Source of the DNA: an uncultured Acidobacteriota bacterium
GTDB taxonomy: Bacteria > Acidobacteriota > Blastocatellia > Pyrinomonadales > Pyrinomonadaceae
Direction of reading: 5' to 3'
Assembly: GCA_937859595.1 (NCBI GenBank)
Contig: CALMAH010000019.1
Location: 1 to 52,119, forward strand
Length of the DNA: 52,119 bases
In this document: positions 1-7,937 of the stretch, one piece after another
How the letters are laid out: each line of letters starts with the position of its first letter
Position numbering within the stretch: position 1 is the stretch's first letter
Position numbers and translations under genes: made by a program
Notes under the pieces: generated by a model
What the model was told of the DNA's origin: nothing
Databases searched by the model: none
Seen by the model: only the letters and a program-made list of their open reading frames with translations

Positions 1-37
1 TCTGCCGCCGGATGGAAAAGCTAGTAACCTTGCAGCG

Positions 38-112
38 GCGGCGGAGCCGCGGGATCCTTTATCAAGCTAATGGAAAAGCGGAGCTTTTCCGCACATCGAA
101 CGGCAAAGCCGT
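38..112. repeat. Cluster of three short perfect hairpins (REP-like)
   Basis: Three consecutive perfect inverted repeats with three-base loops: GCGGC-GGA-GCCGC (38-50), GGAAAAGC-GGA-GCTTTTCC (72-90) and ACGGC-AAA-GCCGT (100-112). None has a T-run, so they do not look like terminators. The TGGAAAAGC motif also occurs at 13-20, outside the second hairpin. They resemble intergenic REP-type palindromes; this is pattern recognition only. Confidence 0.45.
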
Positions 113-435
113 AATTAAAGCCAGTTTAGATAGAGCGTAGCATTTCCGCACGAAGGATATTCAAATCGTCGGCGTAGTAGAGAGTGTTCACGTGCAAATG
201 CAAGATTTGAGGGGAATGCTACAAGAAAGGGGAGAAACACGCAATACGGTCTTAGCTGACGGAGAATCGGTATCAGGTATGCGTTTCTTCGAAACTCCGG
301 GTAATATTTCAGACCATACCCGAGTGATCAGGTGATGCAACCGAGCCTCACCCTCAACCCGCGGTATGTGGTGGAAGGGTGATCTGGTCTGGGTGGTCGG
401 CGTTGGTGGCGGCGTTGGTGTGATATATTCGGACT
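113..435. other. Stretch upstream of pdxA with no convincing gene
   Basis: No convincing gene. One forward frame is open from about 153 to the TGA at 333-335, with an internal ATG at 198 that would give 45 residues, but there is no clear ribosome binding site and no recognisable family. It could be the tail of a decayed gene. The rest of the stretch to the pdxA start is G/T-rich and shows no promoter I can defend. Confidence 0.3.
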
Positions 436-1479
436 ATGGCGACGGCGAGTGGAGGAAAAGATCGGACGGGGGAGGCGGTGCGGCGGCGGATTGCCGTTAC
501 GATCGGCGATGCGGCGGGCATCGGGCCGGAGATCGTGCTGCGGGCGCTGGCCGATGGGGCTGGCGACACGGCAAAGCCTATCATTATCGGTGATATCGAG
601 TTTTTACGCCGCGAGGCTGATAAATTCGGCATCGATATTCGTCTGGAAAATTACGATAAAGAGACGGGGCCGGGCGGGGAAGCTTTCCATGTATTTTCAG
701 CGGTAACATTGCCCGGATCGCTCACTTACGGTGTCGAAAGCGAAGCTGCCGGTAAAGCTGCGGGCGACTGCATAGTGGCGGCGGTCGATCTGTGGAAAGC
801 CGGTGAGGTGGATGCGATATCGACGGCCCCCATAAGCAAGCGTTCGCTGCGGATGGGCGGTCATGACTATCCGGGCCATACGGAATTTCTTGCCGCCCTG
901 ACCGGCACATCGAAGTTTGCGATGAGCTTTTTTGCAGACCGGTTGCGGGTCGTTCTGGTCTCGACCCATCTTCCGCTTCGCGACGCTATCGAGGCGGTCA
1001 CCCCCGAACGGCTGGAAGACCTTATCCGGTTCACCTCCGAACAGCTTGAGCGGCTGCTTGGCCGCCCCGTCAAAATTGCCGTGGCGGGCATCAATCCTCA
1101 CGCCTCGGAAAACGGAATGTTCGGTACGGAGGAAGCCGAGAGGATAACCCCTGCCATCGAACGCTGCCGGGATGTGCATGGCATTGAGGTCTCCGGCCCG
1201 TATTCGCCGGATACCATCTTTCTTCGCGGTTACCGAGGGGAGTTTGATGCTGTTATCGCCTGTTATCACGATCAGGCGACGATAGCCGTAAAATCGCTCT
1301 CGTTCGGCACGGCGGTGAACGTTACGCTCGGGCTTCCGCTGATCCGTACATCGGTCGATCATGGGACCGCGTTTGACATCGCGGGCCAGGGCGTGGCCGA
1401 TGCTTCGAGCATGGCAGAGGCGATCAGGCTAGGCGGGAAATTGGCAGAAAAACGAAAAGCTTCTGCCCATGCCGAATGA
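436..1479 (+). CDS. pdxA: 4-hydroxythreonine-4-phosphate dehydrogenase PdxA
   Basis: 347 residues, close to the usual 330-340 of PdxA. The enzyme oxidises 4-phosphohydroxy-L-threonine with NAD(P) in the cytoplasmic DXP-dependent pyridoxal phosphate pathway. Family motifs are in order: GDAAGIGPEI at residues 24-33 (usually GDPAGIGPE), the metal-site histidine in PGHTEFLA (H148), the histidine in ACYHDQ (about residue 278), and the C-terminal RTSVDHGTAFDIAG block. The ATG at 436 has no strong Shine-Dalgarno; the first 17 or so residues precede the conserved fold, so the true start could be slightly downstream. The next gene begins 69 nt later with its own ribosome site. No other B6 gene is adjacent. 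Confidence 0.93.
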   Translation: MATASGGKDRTGEAVRRRIAVTIGDAAGIGPEIVLRALADGAGDTAKPIIIGDIEFLRREADKFGIDIRLENYDKETGPGGEAFHVFSAVTLPGSLTYGVESEAAGKAAGDCIVAAVDLWKAGEVDAISTAPISKRSLRMGGHDYPGHTEFLAALTGTSKFAMSFFADRLRVVLVSTHLPLRDAIEAVTPERLEDLIRFTSEQLERLLGRPVKIAVAGINPHASENGMFGTEEAERITPAIERCRDVHGIEVSGPYSPDTIFLRGYRGEFDAVIACYHDQATIAVKSLSFGTAVNVTLGLPLIRTSVDHGTAFDIAGQGVADASSMAEAIRLGGKLAEKRKASAHAE

Positions 1480-1548
1480 TTCTTGACGCGCTTGTTGTCA
1501 AAGTGTTAGGTTTCAATGCAAGAGTGACTTACAAGGAGCCGGAGATCT

Positions 1549-2706
1549 GTGTCTAAACGAAAGTTATTACTTGCGGACGATTCGATAACCATCCAAAAGG
1601 TAGTCAACCTTACATTTGCCGAAGAGGGCATAGAGGTTGTGACGGTAGGAGACGGTGATTCTGCGCTGGCCCGGATCGGCGAAGAATGGCCGGACCTGGT
1701 AATGGCAGACGTGAACATGCCGGGAGCCAGCGGATATCAGATCTGCGAGGCCATCCGTTCGGACAGCGCAACGCGTGATATTCCGGTGATCCTGCTCGTC
1801 GGTTCATTTGAGCCGTTTGACGAAGCGGAGGCCGCGAGGGTAGGAGCCAACGCGTACCTGACCAAGCCATTTAATTCGATCCGCCAATTGGTAGCGCAAG
1901 TATCAGAACTCATCGAGGCCCGTCCCGCTCCTCCTGCCGAAGAACCTTCGTTGAATGGCATCGCCATGGATTCGTTCGACAACGAGACGTCCGAGGATGT
2001 TGAGTCTCTTTACGACCGGAGCATGTCGAGTGACTCCGAGACATCCGGCAGCGACGATCTCGGATTTTCGGACGAAACGTTTGACGATGAGATGATCGAG
2101 ACCACGTACATCGACCCTCGGGCAGAGACTGTAGAGTTTGGGCTTGAAACGCCGGCAAGCGAGGCCGAAAGTCTGGTACAGGAGACGGACGATCCGAGCC
2201 TGTACGAGAGCGATGCCCCACAGTCTCTCGGTGTCGCAGGCCCGGAAAGCGAGCCGGTCCCGACCGCAGATACAATGGACGAAAGCTTCTCGTTCCCATC
2301 GGTGGAAGACCATGAGCCTCCGGCCGACGCGGTTTCTGAGGAGAGGGTTCAGGCCGAAGAGAGTTTGCCAAGCATTACCGAGATGCCGACCGAGCAATTT
2401 GACGTCGAGCAAGCAGGTTTTGCGATAGCGGGGCCTGCTCCGGAGCGTGAACCGGCCCCTGTCGAAGATGAAGACGACGGCTCCGCACCCGCAGGGGTGG
2501 TAGCGGACCTGCCCGCTGTCGAAGAAATATTTGATGATATGTCGCTGCTCGACCTTCCCCCTGTTGGCGAGGATTCATCGATCCGCTTTGTTACGCCAAA
2601 TGAAGCCGAGGCGGCCGGCAGCAGGGAAAGAGTGGTAACCGTCTCGCCTGAATTGATGGACGCGATAGTTCACAGGGTAGTTGAGCATCTGTCCAAGAAG
2701 TCCTAG
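1549..2706 (+). CDS. Response regulator with long acidic C-terminal tail
   Basis: 385 residues with a GTG start supported by AAGGAG ten bases upstream. Residues 4-120 form a receiver domain: acidic pair D10/D11, phospho-acceptor D54 (MADVNMPG) and K106 (LTKPF). The conserved Ser/Thr that normally follows beta-4 is absent: the sequence reads ILLVGSFEPF, with Val at that place. Residues about 125-355 are very acidic, low in complexity and probably disordered; a conserved-looking amphipathic helix (SPELMDAIVHRVVEHLS) closes the protein. There is no DNA-binding or enzymatic output domain, so it probably acts by protein contact, as the FrzS-type regulators do, but that is inference. A candidate -35 TTGACG lies at 1483-1488. 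No kinase gene is adjacent. Confidence 0.85.
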   Translation: MSKRKLLLADDSITIQKVVNLTFAEEGIEVVTVGDGDSALARIGEEWPDLVMADVNMPGASGYQICEAIRSDSATRDIPVILLVGSFEPFDEAEAARVGANAYLTKPFNSIRQLVAQVSELIEARPAPPAEEPSLNGIAMDSFDNETSEDVESLYDRSMSSDSETSGSDDLGFSDETFDDEMIETTYIDPRAETVEFGLETPASEAESLVQETDDPSLYESDAPQSLGVAGPESEPVPTADTMDESFSFPSVEDHEPPADAVSEERVQAEESLPSITEMPTEQFDVEQAGFAIAGPAPEREPAPVEDEDDGSAPAGVVADLPAVEEIFDDMSLLDLPPVGEDSSIRFVTPNEAEAAGSRERVVTVSPELMDAIVHRVVEHLSKKS

Positions 2707-2731
2707 TAACACTCGACAGTGTTCCAAAGAT

Positions 2732-2772
2732 CGGCCGGCTAAGTCCCCTCGGGATGAAAACCGGCCGGTTTT
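2732..2772 (+). terminator. Possible terminator between the response regulator and valS
   Basis: CGGCCGG (2732-2738) pairs with CCGGCCG (2761-2767) across a 22-nt loop, followed by GTTTT. The 3' arm is also part of the perfect palindrome AAAACCGGCCGGTTTT (2757-2772). The long loop and short T-run make it a weak candidate. Confidence 0.35.
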
Positions 2773-2797
2773 GGTCTAGAATCACAGTTTTACCGAT

Positions 2798-5617
2798 ATG
2801 GAGATCCCCAAAGCCTACGACCCGAAAACCGCCGAATCCAGCCACTACGAGCGCTGGGAAAAGAACGGTTATTTCACTCCGGAGATAAACGAAGATCCGG
2901 ACGCGCCGAAGTATTCGATAGTTATCCCGCCGCCGAATGTGACCGGCTCGCTGCACATGGGCCACGCACTTCAGCACACGATAATGGACGTGCTGACCCG
3001 CTGGAAGCGGATGCAGGGTTATCGCACATTGTGGCTGCCGGGAACCGATCACGCGGGCATTTCCGTTCAGCGGAAAATAGTGGAACAGCTAAAGAGCGAA
3101 GGGAAAAAGCCGCTTGAGATAGGCCGCGAGGAATTTGTAAAAAGGGCCTGGGCATGGAAAGAAGAATACGGAAACACGATAACCGAGCAAATGCGCCGCG
3201 AAGGGGCGTCGGTCGATTGGACGCGGCATAGGTTTACGATGGACCCGGAGCTGTCGCTGGCGGTACGAAACGTCTTCTGCACGCTTTATGACCAGGGATG
3301 GATATATCGCGGGCTGCGGATCGTGAACTGGTGCCCGAAGGACAAGACCGTTTTATCCGATCTGGAGGTCAAAGAGGAATCGAAGAAGGACGGGAAGCTA
3401 ACGTATTTGAAATATCCGGTCGTTGGCACCGAGCGGACCGTCACCGTTGCCACCACACGGCCTGAAACGATGCTCGGCGATACGGCGGTTGCCGTAAACC
3501 CATCGGACGAACGCTACAAAGACCTGATAGGCAGAACGGTCGCTTTGCCGCTGACGGAAAGGGAAATTCCCATAATTGCGGATGAATATGTCGATGCCGA
3601 ATTTGGCACCGGGGCGGTAAAGATCACACCGGCACACGACCCGAACGACTATTTGGTTGGCGAGCGTCACGGACTGGAACAACTGCTCGTAATGAACGAC
3701 GACGGAACGATGAATGCCGCAGCGGGGAAGGATTTTGACGGCGTGGACAGATTTGAGGCGAGAAAGATGGTGGTCGAGCAGTTCGAGGAACTCGGGCTGC
3801 TTGAAAAGGTTGAAGATTATGAAATTTCGCTGCCGATATGCGAGCGGTGCAAGACGATAGTCGAGCCGATACTTTCAAAACAATGGTTCGTAAAGATGGA
3901 TGAGATGCGCGATATGGCGCTCGAACTGATGCGAACCGAAGGCGTACCGCATTTTTCGCCGCAAGTGCCGCATGAGAAGGTATATACGGCATGGCTTGAA
4001 AACCTGAAAGATTGGACCGTATCCCGGCAGCTTTGGTGGGGACATCAGATACCCGCCTGGTATGACGCAGACGGGAATGTTTATGTCGCCCGTACAGAAG
4101 ACGAGGCGAGAGAACAGGCCGGCGGCAGGGATCTGACGCGAGACCAGGATGTGCTGGACACATGGTTCTCGTCGGGGCTTTGGGCGTTTTCGACATTTGG
4201 CTGGACGGGCGAAAGGAGCGCGGACACTCCTGTCCGCATGAGTGCAAAGCACGAAAAAGAGACGCAGCGATCAAACGACTCTGCCTCCGTGCAAGGCTCG
4301 TCCGACGAGGCTTCTTTCACCGCAAGCGGCGATGCGGACAAGAGTGTCCGCGCTCCATCCGATCTCGACACATTTCTCCCAACGGACGTGCTGGTGACGG
4401 GGCGCGACATTATCTTTCTGTGGGTTTCGCGGATGATAATGCTCACGAAGAAATTTACGGGCAAAAAGGCGTTTGAGGATGTGGTGGTGACCGGGACGGT
4501 CCTGGGCAAGGACGGGAAGCCGATGTCCAAATCGCGCAACAACGGCGTCGATCCGCTGGAGATGTTTGATAAATTTGGTGTGGATGCGACGCGTATCTAT
4601 CTTGCCTCGATCGCCACCGGAGCTGACATCCGCTGGAACGATACGCTGATAGAAACTTATCGAAATTTTGCCAACAAGATATGGAACGCAACGCGGTTTT
4701 GTTTGATGAATTCGGATGGTGCGAGCGTAGGAAAGATCGAACCGCAGATAAACACAGACGAACACAGATCATTAGCGGATAGATGGATACTTTCCCGGCT
4801 GAACAAAACGGCGATCGATGTGAATAAATCCCTCGATCGATATGAGTTTCATACGGCGGTCTCGCTGCTCTACCACTTTTTCTGGGATGATTTCTGCGAT
4901 TGGTATATCGAATTGAAAAAGGACGAGATCAATGCCGGGGACGCGGCGGCGAGTTCATTCATTCTTTCGGTCTTGGAGCAGGCACTGCGGCTTCTGCACC
5001 CTTTTATGCCATATCTAAGCGAGGAGCTTTGGCAGAGGCTGCCGGGAACCGGGAGCGGCCTGCACAATCCGGCGTATCGAAGTGCTGCCGGAACGATAAT
5101 GCTTGCAGATTTTCCGAAGGGTGATGCGTCGATGATAGATGGAAAGGCCGAGAGCGAGATGGGCTCGGTGATCGAGCTGATCCGCCGCGTACGAAATATC
5201 CGAACGGAGATGAATATCAAGCCCTCCGACCGCGTTGCCGTCCATGTCGGAGCGAATGCCGAAATGCGGTCGATCTTCGCCGCAAACGAAGCACAGATAT
5301 TAAAGCTTGCGCGGGCTGATAAGATAGTTTTGGGCGAAACGCTGGATGTCCCGAAGGCGTCGGCAAAGGCCGTGATCGCAAATGCCGAGATCGCCGTCCC
5401 GCTCGAAGGTCTGATCGATTTCGAAAAGGAACGGGAAAGATTATCGAACCAGATCAACAAACTTGATGTTGAATTGCAGCGGCTAACCGGCCAGCTTTCT
5501 AATTCGGATTTCGTTAACAAGGCTCCGGCAGAAAAGGTCGAAGCTTTGAGAGAAAGGAAAACAGAATTAGAAACACAGACCGCGACCCTTAAGACAAACT
5601 TGGAGGTACTTGGATAA
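2798..5617 (+). CDS. valS: Valyl-tRNA synthetase
   Basis: 939 residues. Cytoplasmic class Ia enzyme that charges tRNA-Val and edits Thr-tRNA. The HIGH-type signature is PPPNVTGSLHMGHA near residues 45-58 and the KMSKS loop is KPMSKSRNN near 575. The last ~75 residues form the coiled-coil arm typical of ValS (FEKERERLSNQIN onward). Between the catalytic-core block LWAFSTFGW and PTDVLVTGRDII there are about 48 extra residues (about 473-520), Ser/Ala/Asp-rich and unlike any synthetase. They are encoded by a DNA element with 25-bp terminal inverted repeats (separate entry), and the frame stays open through it. The stop codon overlaps the next start (TAATG). No T-box leader is seen upstream. Confidence 0.95.
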   Translation: MEIPKAYDPKTAESSHYERWEKNGYFTPEINEDPDAPKYSIVIPPPNVTGSLHMGHALQHTIMDVLTRWKRMQGYRTLWLPGTDHAGISVQRKIVEQLKSEGKKPLEIGREEFVKRAWAWKEEYGNTITEQMRREGASVDWTRHRFTMDPELSLAVRNVFCTLYDQGWIYRGLRIVNWCPKDKTVLSDLEVKEESKKDGKLTYLKYPVVGTERTVTVATTRPETMLGDTAVAVNPSDERYKDLIGRTVALPLTEREIPIIADEYVDAEFGTGAVKITPAHDPNDYLVGERHGLEQLLVMNDDGTMNAAAGKDFDGVDRFEARKMVVEQFEELGLLEKVEDYEISLPICERCKTIVEPILSKQWFVKMDEMRDMALELMRTEGVPHFSPQVPHEKVYTAWLENLKDWTVSRQLWWGHQIPAWYDADGNVYVARTEDEAREQAGGRDLTRDQDVLDTWFSSGLWAFSTFGWTGERSADTPVRMSAKHEKETQRSNDSASVQGSSDEASFTASGDADKSVRAPSDLDTFLPTDVLVTGRDIIFLWVSRMIMLTKKFTGKKAFEDVVVTGTVLGKDGKPMSKSRNNGVDPLEMFDKFGVDATRIYLASIATGADIRWNDTLIETYRNFANKIWNATRFCLMNSDGASVGKIEPQINTDEHRSLADRWILSRLNKTAIDVNKSLDRYEFHTAVSLLYHFFWDDFCDWYIELKKDEINAGDAAASSFILSVLEQALRLLHPFMPYLSEELWQRLPGTGSGLHNPAYRSAAGTIMLADFPKGDASMIDGKAESEMGSVIELIRRVRNIRTEMNIKPSDRVAVHVGANAEMRSIFAANEAQILKLARADKIVLGETLDVPKASAKAVIANAEIAVPLEGLIDFEKERERLSNQINKLDVELQRLTGQLSNSDFVNKAPAEKVEALRERKTELETQTATLKTNLEVLG
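4215..4356. repeat. REPIN-like inverted-repeat element inserted in valS
   Basis: The left end (4215-4239) and right end (4332-4356) are reverse complements over 25 bp with one mismatch; each contains a hairpin with stem GCGGACA/TGTCCGC. The 92-bp interior holds further small palindromes (GTGC-AAA-GCAC; CTCGTC-C-GACGAG). The right end, extended to 4324, matches 8813-8845 downstream of nadC at 30 of 33 bases, so this is a dispersed repeat. It has no transposase and no clear target-site duplication. It is translated in frame as an insertion in ValS at a connective-peptide position. Confidence 0.8.
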
Positions 5618-6273
5618 TGAAGATCTCACGACTATCAATGATCCTATCTCTCGCCGCAATATTGTGTTTCGGCATTGCAGACGTTTCGGCTCAAAAGAAG
5701 GTTTTGGATCGGAAGACCTATATGGACGCTACGCATGGCCCGAAAAATAGCATGTATGAGGCGAAGCGGACCGTAAACACCGTGATAGAAGAATACAAAG
5801 ACGGAGCGGCCGTTCTGACGGCGACTCGCGTTTACCAGTTTCTCGCTGAGGATAACTACCGCTTTTTTGATAACACGGTTAGCTATACCGGCAGTTCGAG
5901 GAAAGTCGAGAGAATCCGTGTAGGACACTATCTTTATAGCAGGGAGGACGACGGGCCATGGAAGAAAGAAGACCTGCGTCTTGTAGGAGGAATGGGTTCA
6001 GGAACTGGCTCCTCAACTATATCGTCTTCCCAGTACACCGTCGAATCGGTCTTTCTCGGCGGCGTTATAGTCGATCTGTACGAACAATTTATCGTCAGAT
6101 CAGAGGAAAATGGCCTTGTCTTCACGGAGGACAGGCTCTGGATCGGGCACGACGGGGCTTTGCTCCAAGACGAAACAGTCGAGGGGACTCTTTCCCCTCG
6201 TGTCGAAACGAGACGAACGATCAGAAAGTATGACTACAACCCAAACTTCAAGATCGAGGCGCCGATTCCTTGA
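5617..6273 (+). CDS. Secreted protein of unknown function, tandem paralogue 1
   Basis: 218 residues. An N-terminal Sec signal (basic start, hydrophobic core, cleavage probably after DVSA) predicts export; there is no lipobox cysteine. The start ATG overlaps the valS stop by one base, with TTGGAGG just upstream inside valS. The mature part looks like a soluble beta-rich periplasmic domain: YMDATHGPKNS, RVYQF, GPWKKED, and a terminal FKIEAPIP shared almost exactly with paralogue 2. I do not recognise a named family. Two further paralogues follow in the same orientation. The shared layout (signal peptide, a VxTRVxxF-type strand, GPWxK, E-rich strands, IEAPIP end) supports common ancestry despite low overall identity. 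Confidence 0.8.
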   Translation: MKISRLSMILSLAAILCFGIADVSAQKKVLDRKTYMDATHGPKNSMYEAKRTVNTVIEEYKDGAAVLTATRVYQFLAEDNYRFFDNTVSYTGSSRKVERIRVGHYLYSREDDGPWKKEDLRLVGGMGSGTGSSTISSSQYTVESVFLGGVIVDLYEQFIVRSEENGLVFTEDRLWIGHDGALLQDETVEGTLSPRVETRRTIRKYDYNPNFKIEAPIP

Positions 6274-6322
6274 TCAAAGCATTTAAAGAGCGAGCCGCAA
6301 CGCTGAAAACAATCTGGAGGCA
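6250..6322 (+). repeat. Duplicated gene-end plus spacer block, copy 1
   Basis: The last seven sense codons of paralogue 1 and the following spacer are nearly identical to 6968-7041 (a T/C change and one missing A), although the rest of the two genes is strongly diverged. Bases 6294-6311 resemble the valS 3' end; the one-base deletion breaks the old reading frame. The block ends in CTGGAGG, which serves as the ribosome binding site of the next gene. Confidence 0.8.
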
Positions 6323-6331
6323 ATCGCGAAT

Positions 6332-6991
6332 ATGGGAGAAAAAAATAGCTGCATTATTTTCTGTATCTTGGTTTGCATATTTGCTTTTGCTAATGAAGCA
6401 GTGTCTCAGAAAAATTTAGCGACGGTTGCCGAACTTGAAACGGCATTGAAGAAAGAACGAGAATTTCGAGGCAACAATGCGTATCGTATGGAAACCGTTA
6501 GTGAATCGTATGTAGATGGCCAGGTGGTAGTGTTGACACGCAGAGTTTTTGAGTATTCCGATTCCCGAATGCGGGCGGTTCGGAATATACAAGAAGGGGA
6601 TGTGACGAACGAAACAGAGAGGATTGACGCTGACGGGTTTTATTATATTCGTGAAAATAGAGGGCCATGGGAAAAACACAGTAGTATGTCTTCTTTGGTC
6701 ACAACTTCCGGTTTGTTTCCGATACCTAGTTTCTCCATTGTTTGTGAACAGATTTCAGTGGAAGACACATTTCTCGACCACAGGCCTGCTCGGCTTTTCG
6801 AAAAAATTTCAATCGGAAGATCAGAATACGGCTTTACACTGGGCGAACGGAATTATTGGTTTAGAGAAGACGGGGCTTTATTGCGCTTTGAAGAAACAAA
6901 GGGCACATTTTCTCCTCGCATTTTACAGGAACGTGAGGTGACGACCTACGAATACGACCCGAGTATTAAGATCGAGGCGCCGATTCCTTGA
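6332..6991 (+). CDS. Secreted protein of unknown function, tandem paralogue 2
   Basis: 219 residues with a signal peptide (hydrophobic core IIFCILVCIFAFA, likely cleavage after AVS). The architecture matches paralogue 1: RRVFEY strand, FYYIRENRGPWEK, then NYWFREDGALLRFEETKG and a terminal IKIEAPIP. The gene is visibly richer in A+T than its neighbours, which fits relaxed selection or a foreign origin; which of these cannot be decided here. GGAGG about 11 nt upstream supports the ATG at 6332. The function is unknown, and its place directly behind valS is probably historical rather than functional. Confidence 0.78.
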   Translation: MGEKNSCIIFCILVCIFAFANEAVSQKNLATVAELETALKKEREFRGNNAYRMETVSESYVDGQVVVLTRRVFEYSDSRMRAVRNIQEGDVTNETERIDADGFYYIRENRGPWEKHSSMSSLVTTSGLFPIPSFSIVCEQISVEDTFLDHRPARLFEKISIGRSEYGFTLGERNYWFREDGALLRFEETKGTFSPRILQEREVTTYEYDPSIKIEAPIP

Positions 6992-7041
6992 TCAAAGCAT
7001 CTAAAGAGCGAGCCGCAACGCTGAAAACAAATCTGGAGGCA
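6968..7041 (+). repeat. Duplicated gene-end plus spacer block, copy 2
   Basis: Partner of 6250-6322. Here the old frame is intact: 7012-7050 translates as A-ATLKTNLE-A-L-E-stop, matching the valS C-terminus (T-ATLKTNLE-V-L-G-stop). It is identical to the valS end at 28 of 39 bases, and most differences are synonymous. The spacer is therefore probably a fossil of a duplicated valS tail. Confidence 0.75.
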
Positions 7042-7052
7042 TTGGAATAAAC

Positions 7053-7733
7053 ATGATCATGAGGCGAATCTCGATAAAGACTGTCTATTGCCTAATCGTA
7101 GTGACCTTAACCGTTGCGGCTGCTTTTGGGCAGGCCCGGAATATTACGCGTGGACAGTATTTCGATGCAATAAACGCAGCATTTGACAAGTCGGATGCTG
7201 TATATCCGAGAAGATATACTTCATCCCAGCAGTTCTTCAGCGATGATTCAGAAGTTCTTTCGGAAAGGACTGAAGAATATCTGTCTGCCTCGAAGTTTAG
7301 AAAAACAATCAAGAAGACCGGCGAAGGTGTTACCGATACGAACCAAATTGTCCGTATTGACAACCTTTATTTCTGCAAGATCGGGACGGGGGAGTGGAAA
7401 AAGTCACGAACTAATTGCGAGCCTGTTAGCATGATGATGTCACCTCAGCCGGATTCTGAGAGGTTTTCGGTCGAGGAGCTATCAGAGAATGGCAAAAGGA
7501 TTTTTCTATATCGAATGTTTACAACTCGTAGTTGGCGAAAGGGTGCAAACACGGGTGAATTCTTTGTAGAGCAGATCGTCAAGGTTTCCGAAGAAGGACT
7601 CAGCCTATCGTGGAAACGCACCGAAAGTAAACGCACCGAAGGTGGAACGAAAGGCAATGAAATAACGCAGCTTTCGACCGGCACCTACGAATTTAGCGTT
7701 ACTGGTCTGGACATCGTTGCGCCGATCAAGTAG
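7053..7733 (+). CDS. Secreted protein of unknown function, tandem paralogue 3
   Basis: 226 residues with a signal peptide (YCLIVVTLTVAAAFG, cleavage before QARN). It is the most divergent of the three: RTEEYLSASKFR, LYFCKIGTGEWKKS and a terminal LDIVAPIK correspond to the strands and IEAPIP end of the others, and it carries a Cys pair (C117/C129 region) that they lack. Start alternatives are the ATGs at 7053 and 7059; GGAGG at about 7034 favours 7053. The fossil valS tail in the spacer stops three bases before the start. Family and function are unknown. Confidence 0.75.
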   Translation: MIMRRISIKTVYCLIVVTLTVAAAFGQARNITRGQYFDAINAAFDKSDAVYPRRYTSSQQFFSDDSEVLSERTEEYLSASKFRKTIKKTGEGVTDTNQIVRIDNLYFCKIGTGEWKKSRTNCEPVSMMMSPQPDSERFSVEELSENGKRIFLYRMFTTRSWRKGANTGEFFVEQIVKVSEEGLSLSWKRTESKRTEGGTKGNEITQLSTGTYEFSVTGLDIVAPIK

Positions 7734-7734
7734 G

Positions 7735-7752
7735 GATGCGGACGCGTCCGCG
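7735..7752. repeat. Short REP-like palindrome
   Basis: GATGCGGACGCGTCCGCG begins one base after the stop codon of paralogue 3. Its stem GCGGAC/GTCCGC is a shortened version of the palindrome in the valS insertion and at 8813-8845. It may be a degenerate family member. Confidence 0.4.
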
Positions 7753-7781
7753 GGCATTGCGGTCGGGGTACCTTAAACAAT

Positions 7782-7804
7782 ATCGCTCGGAGGCTCCGAG
7801 CGAT
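7782..7804. terminator. Perfect hairpin between paralogue 3 and nadC
   Basis: ATCGCTCGGA-GGC-TCCGAGCGAT is a 10-bp perfect stem with a three-base loop. No T-run follows, so it is either a weak or Rho-assisted terminator for the upstream cluster or another intergenic palindrome. Confidence 0.4.
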
Positions 7805-7937
7805 ACTTCAAGTTGCCAAGCTAACGGTTGGGCAGACAGCCCGACCGCTCTGCATTTGGGCACAGCCCGAATTCGTCTCACGCGCGATCACGATAATTGG
7901 ACTGTAATCGCACCTCTTTTTGTGTATCATTGACGCA

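Noticed and set aside
697..1362. Long open frame on the minus strand inside pdxA
   Set aside because: It lies wholly antisense to a clear pdxA, has Arg/His-rich composition typical of a shadow frame and no recognisable motif.
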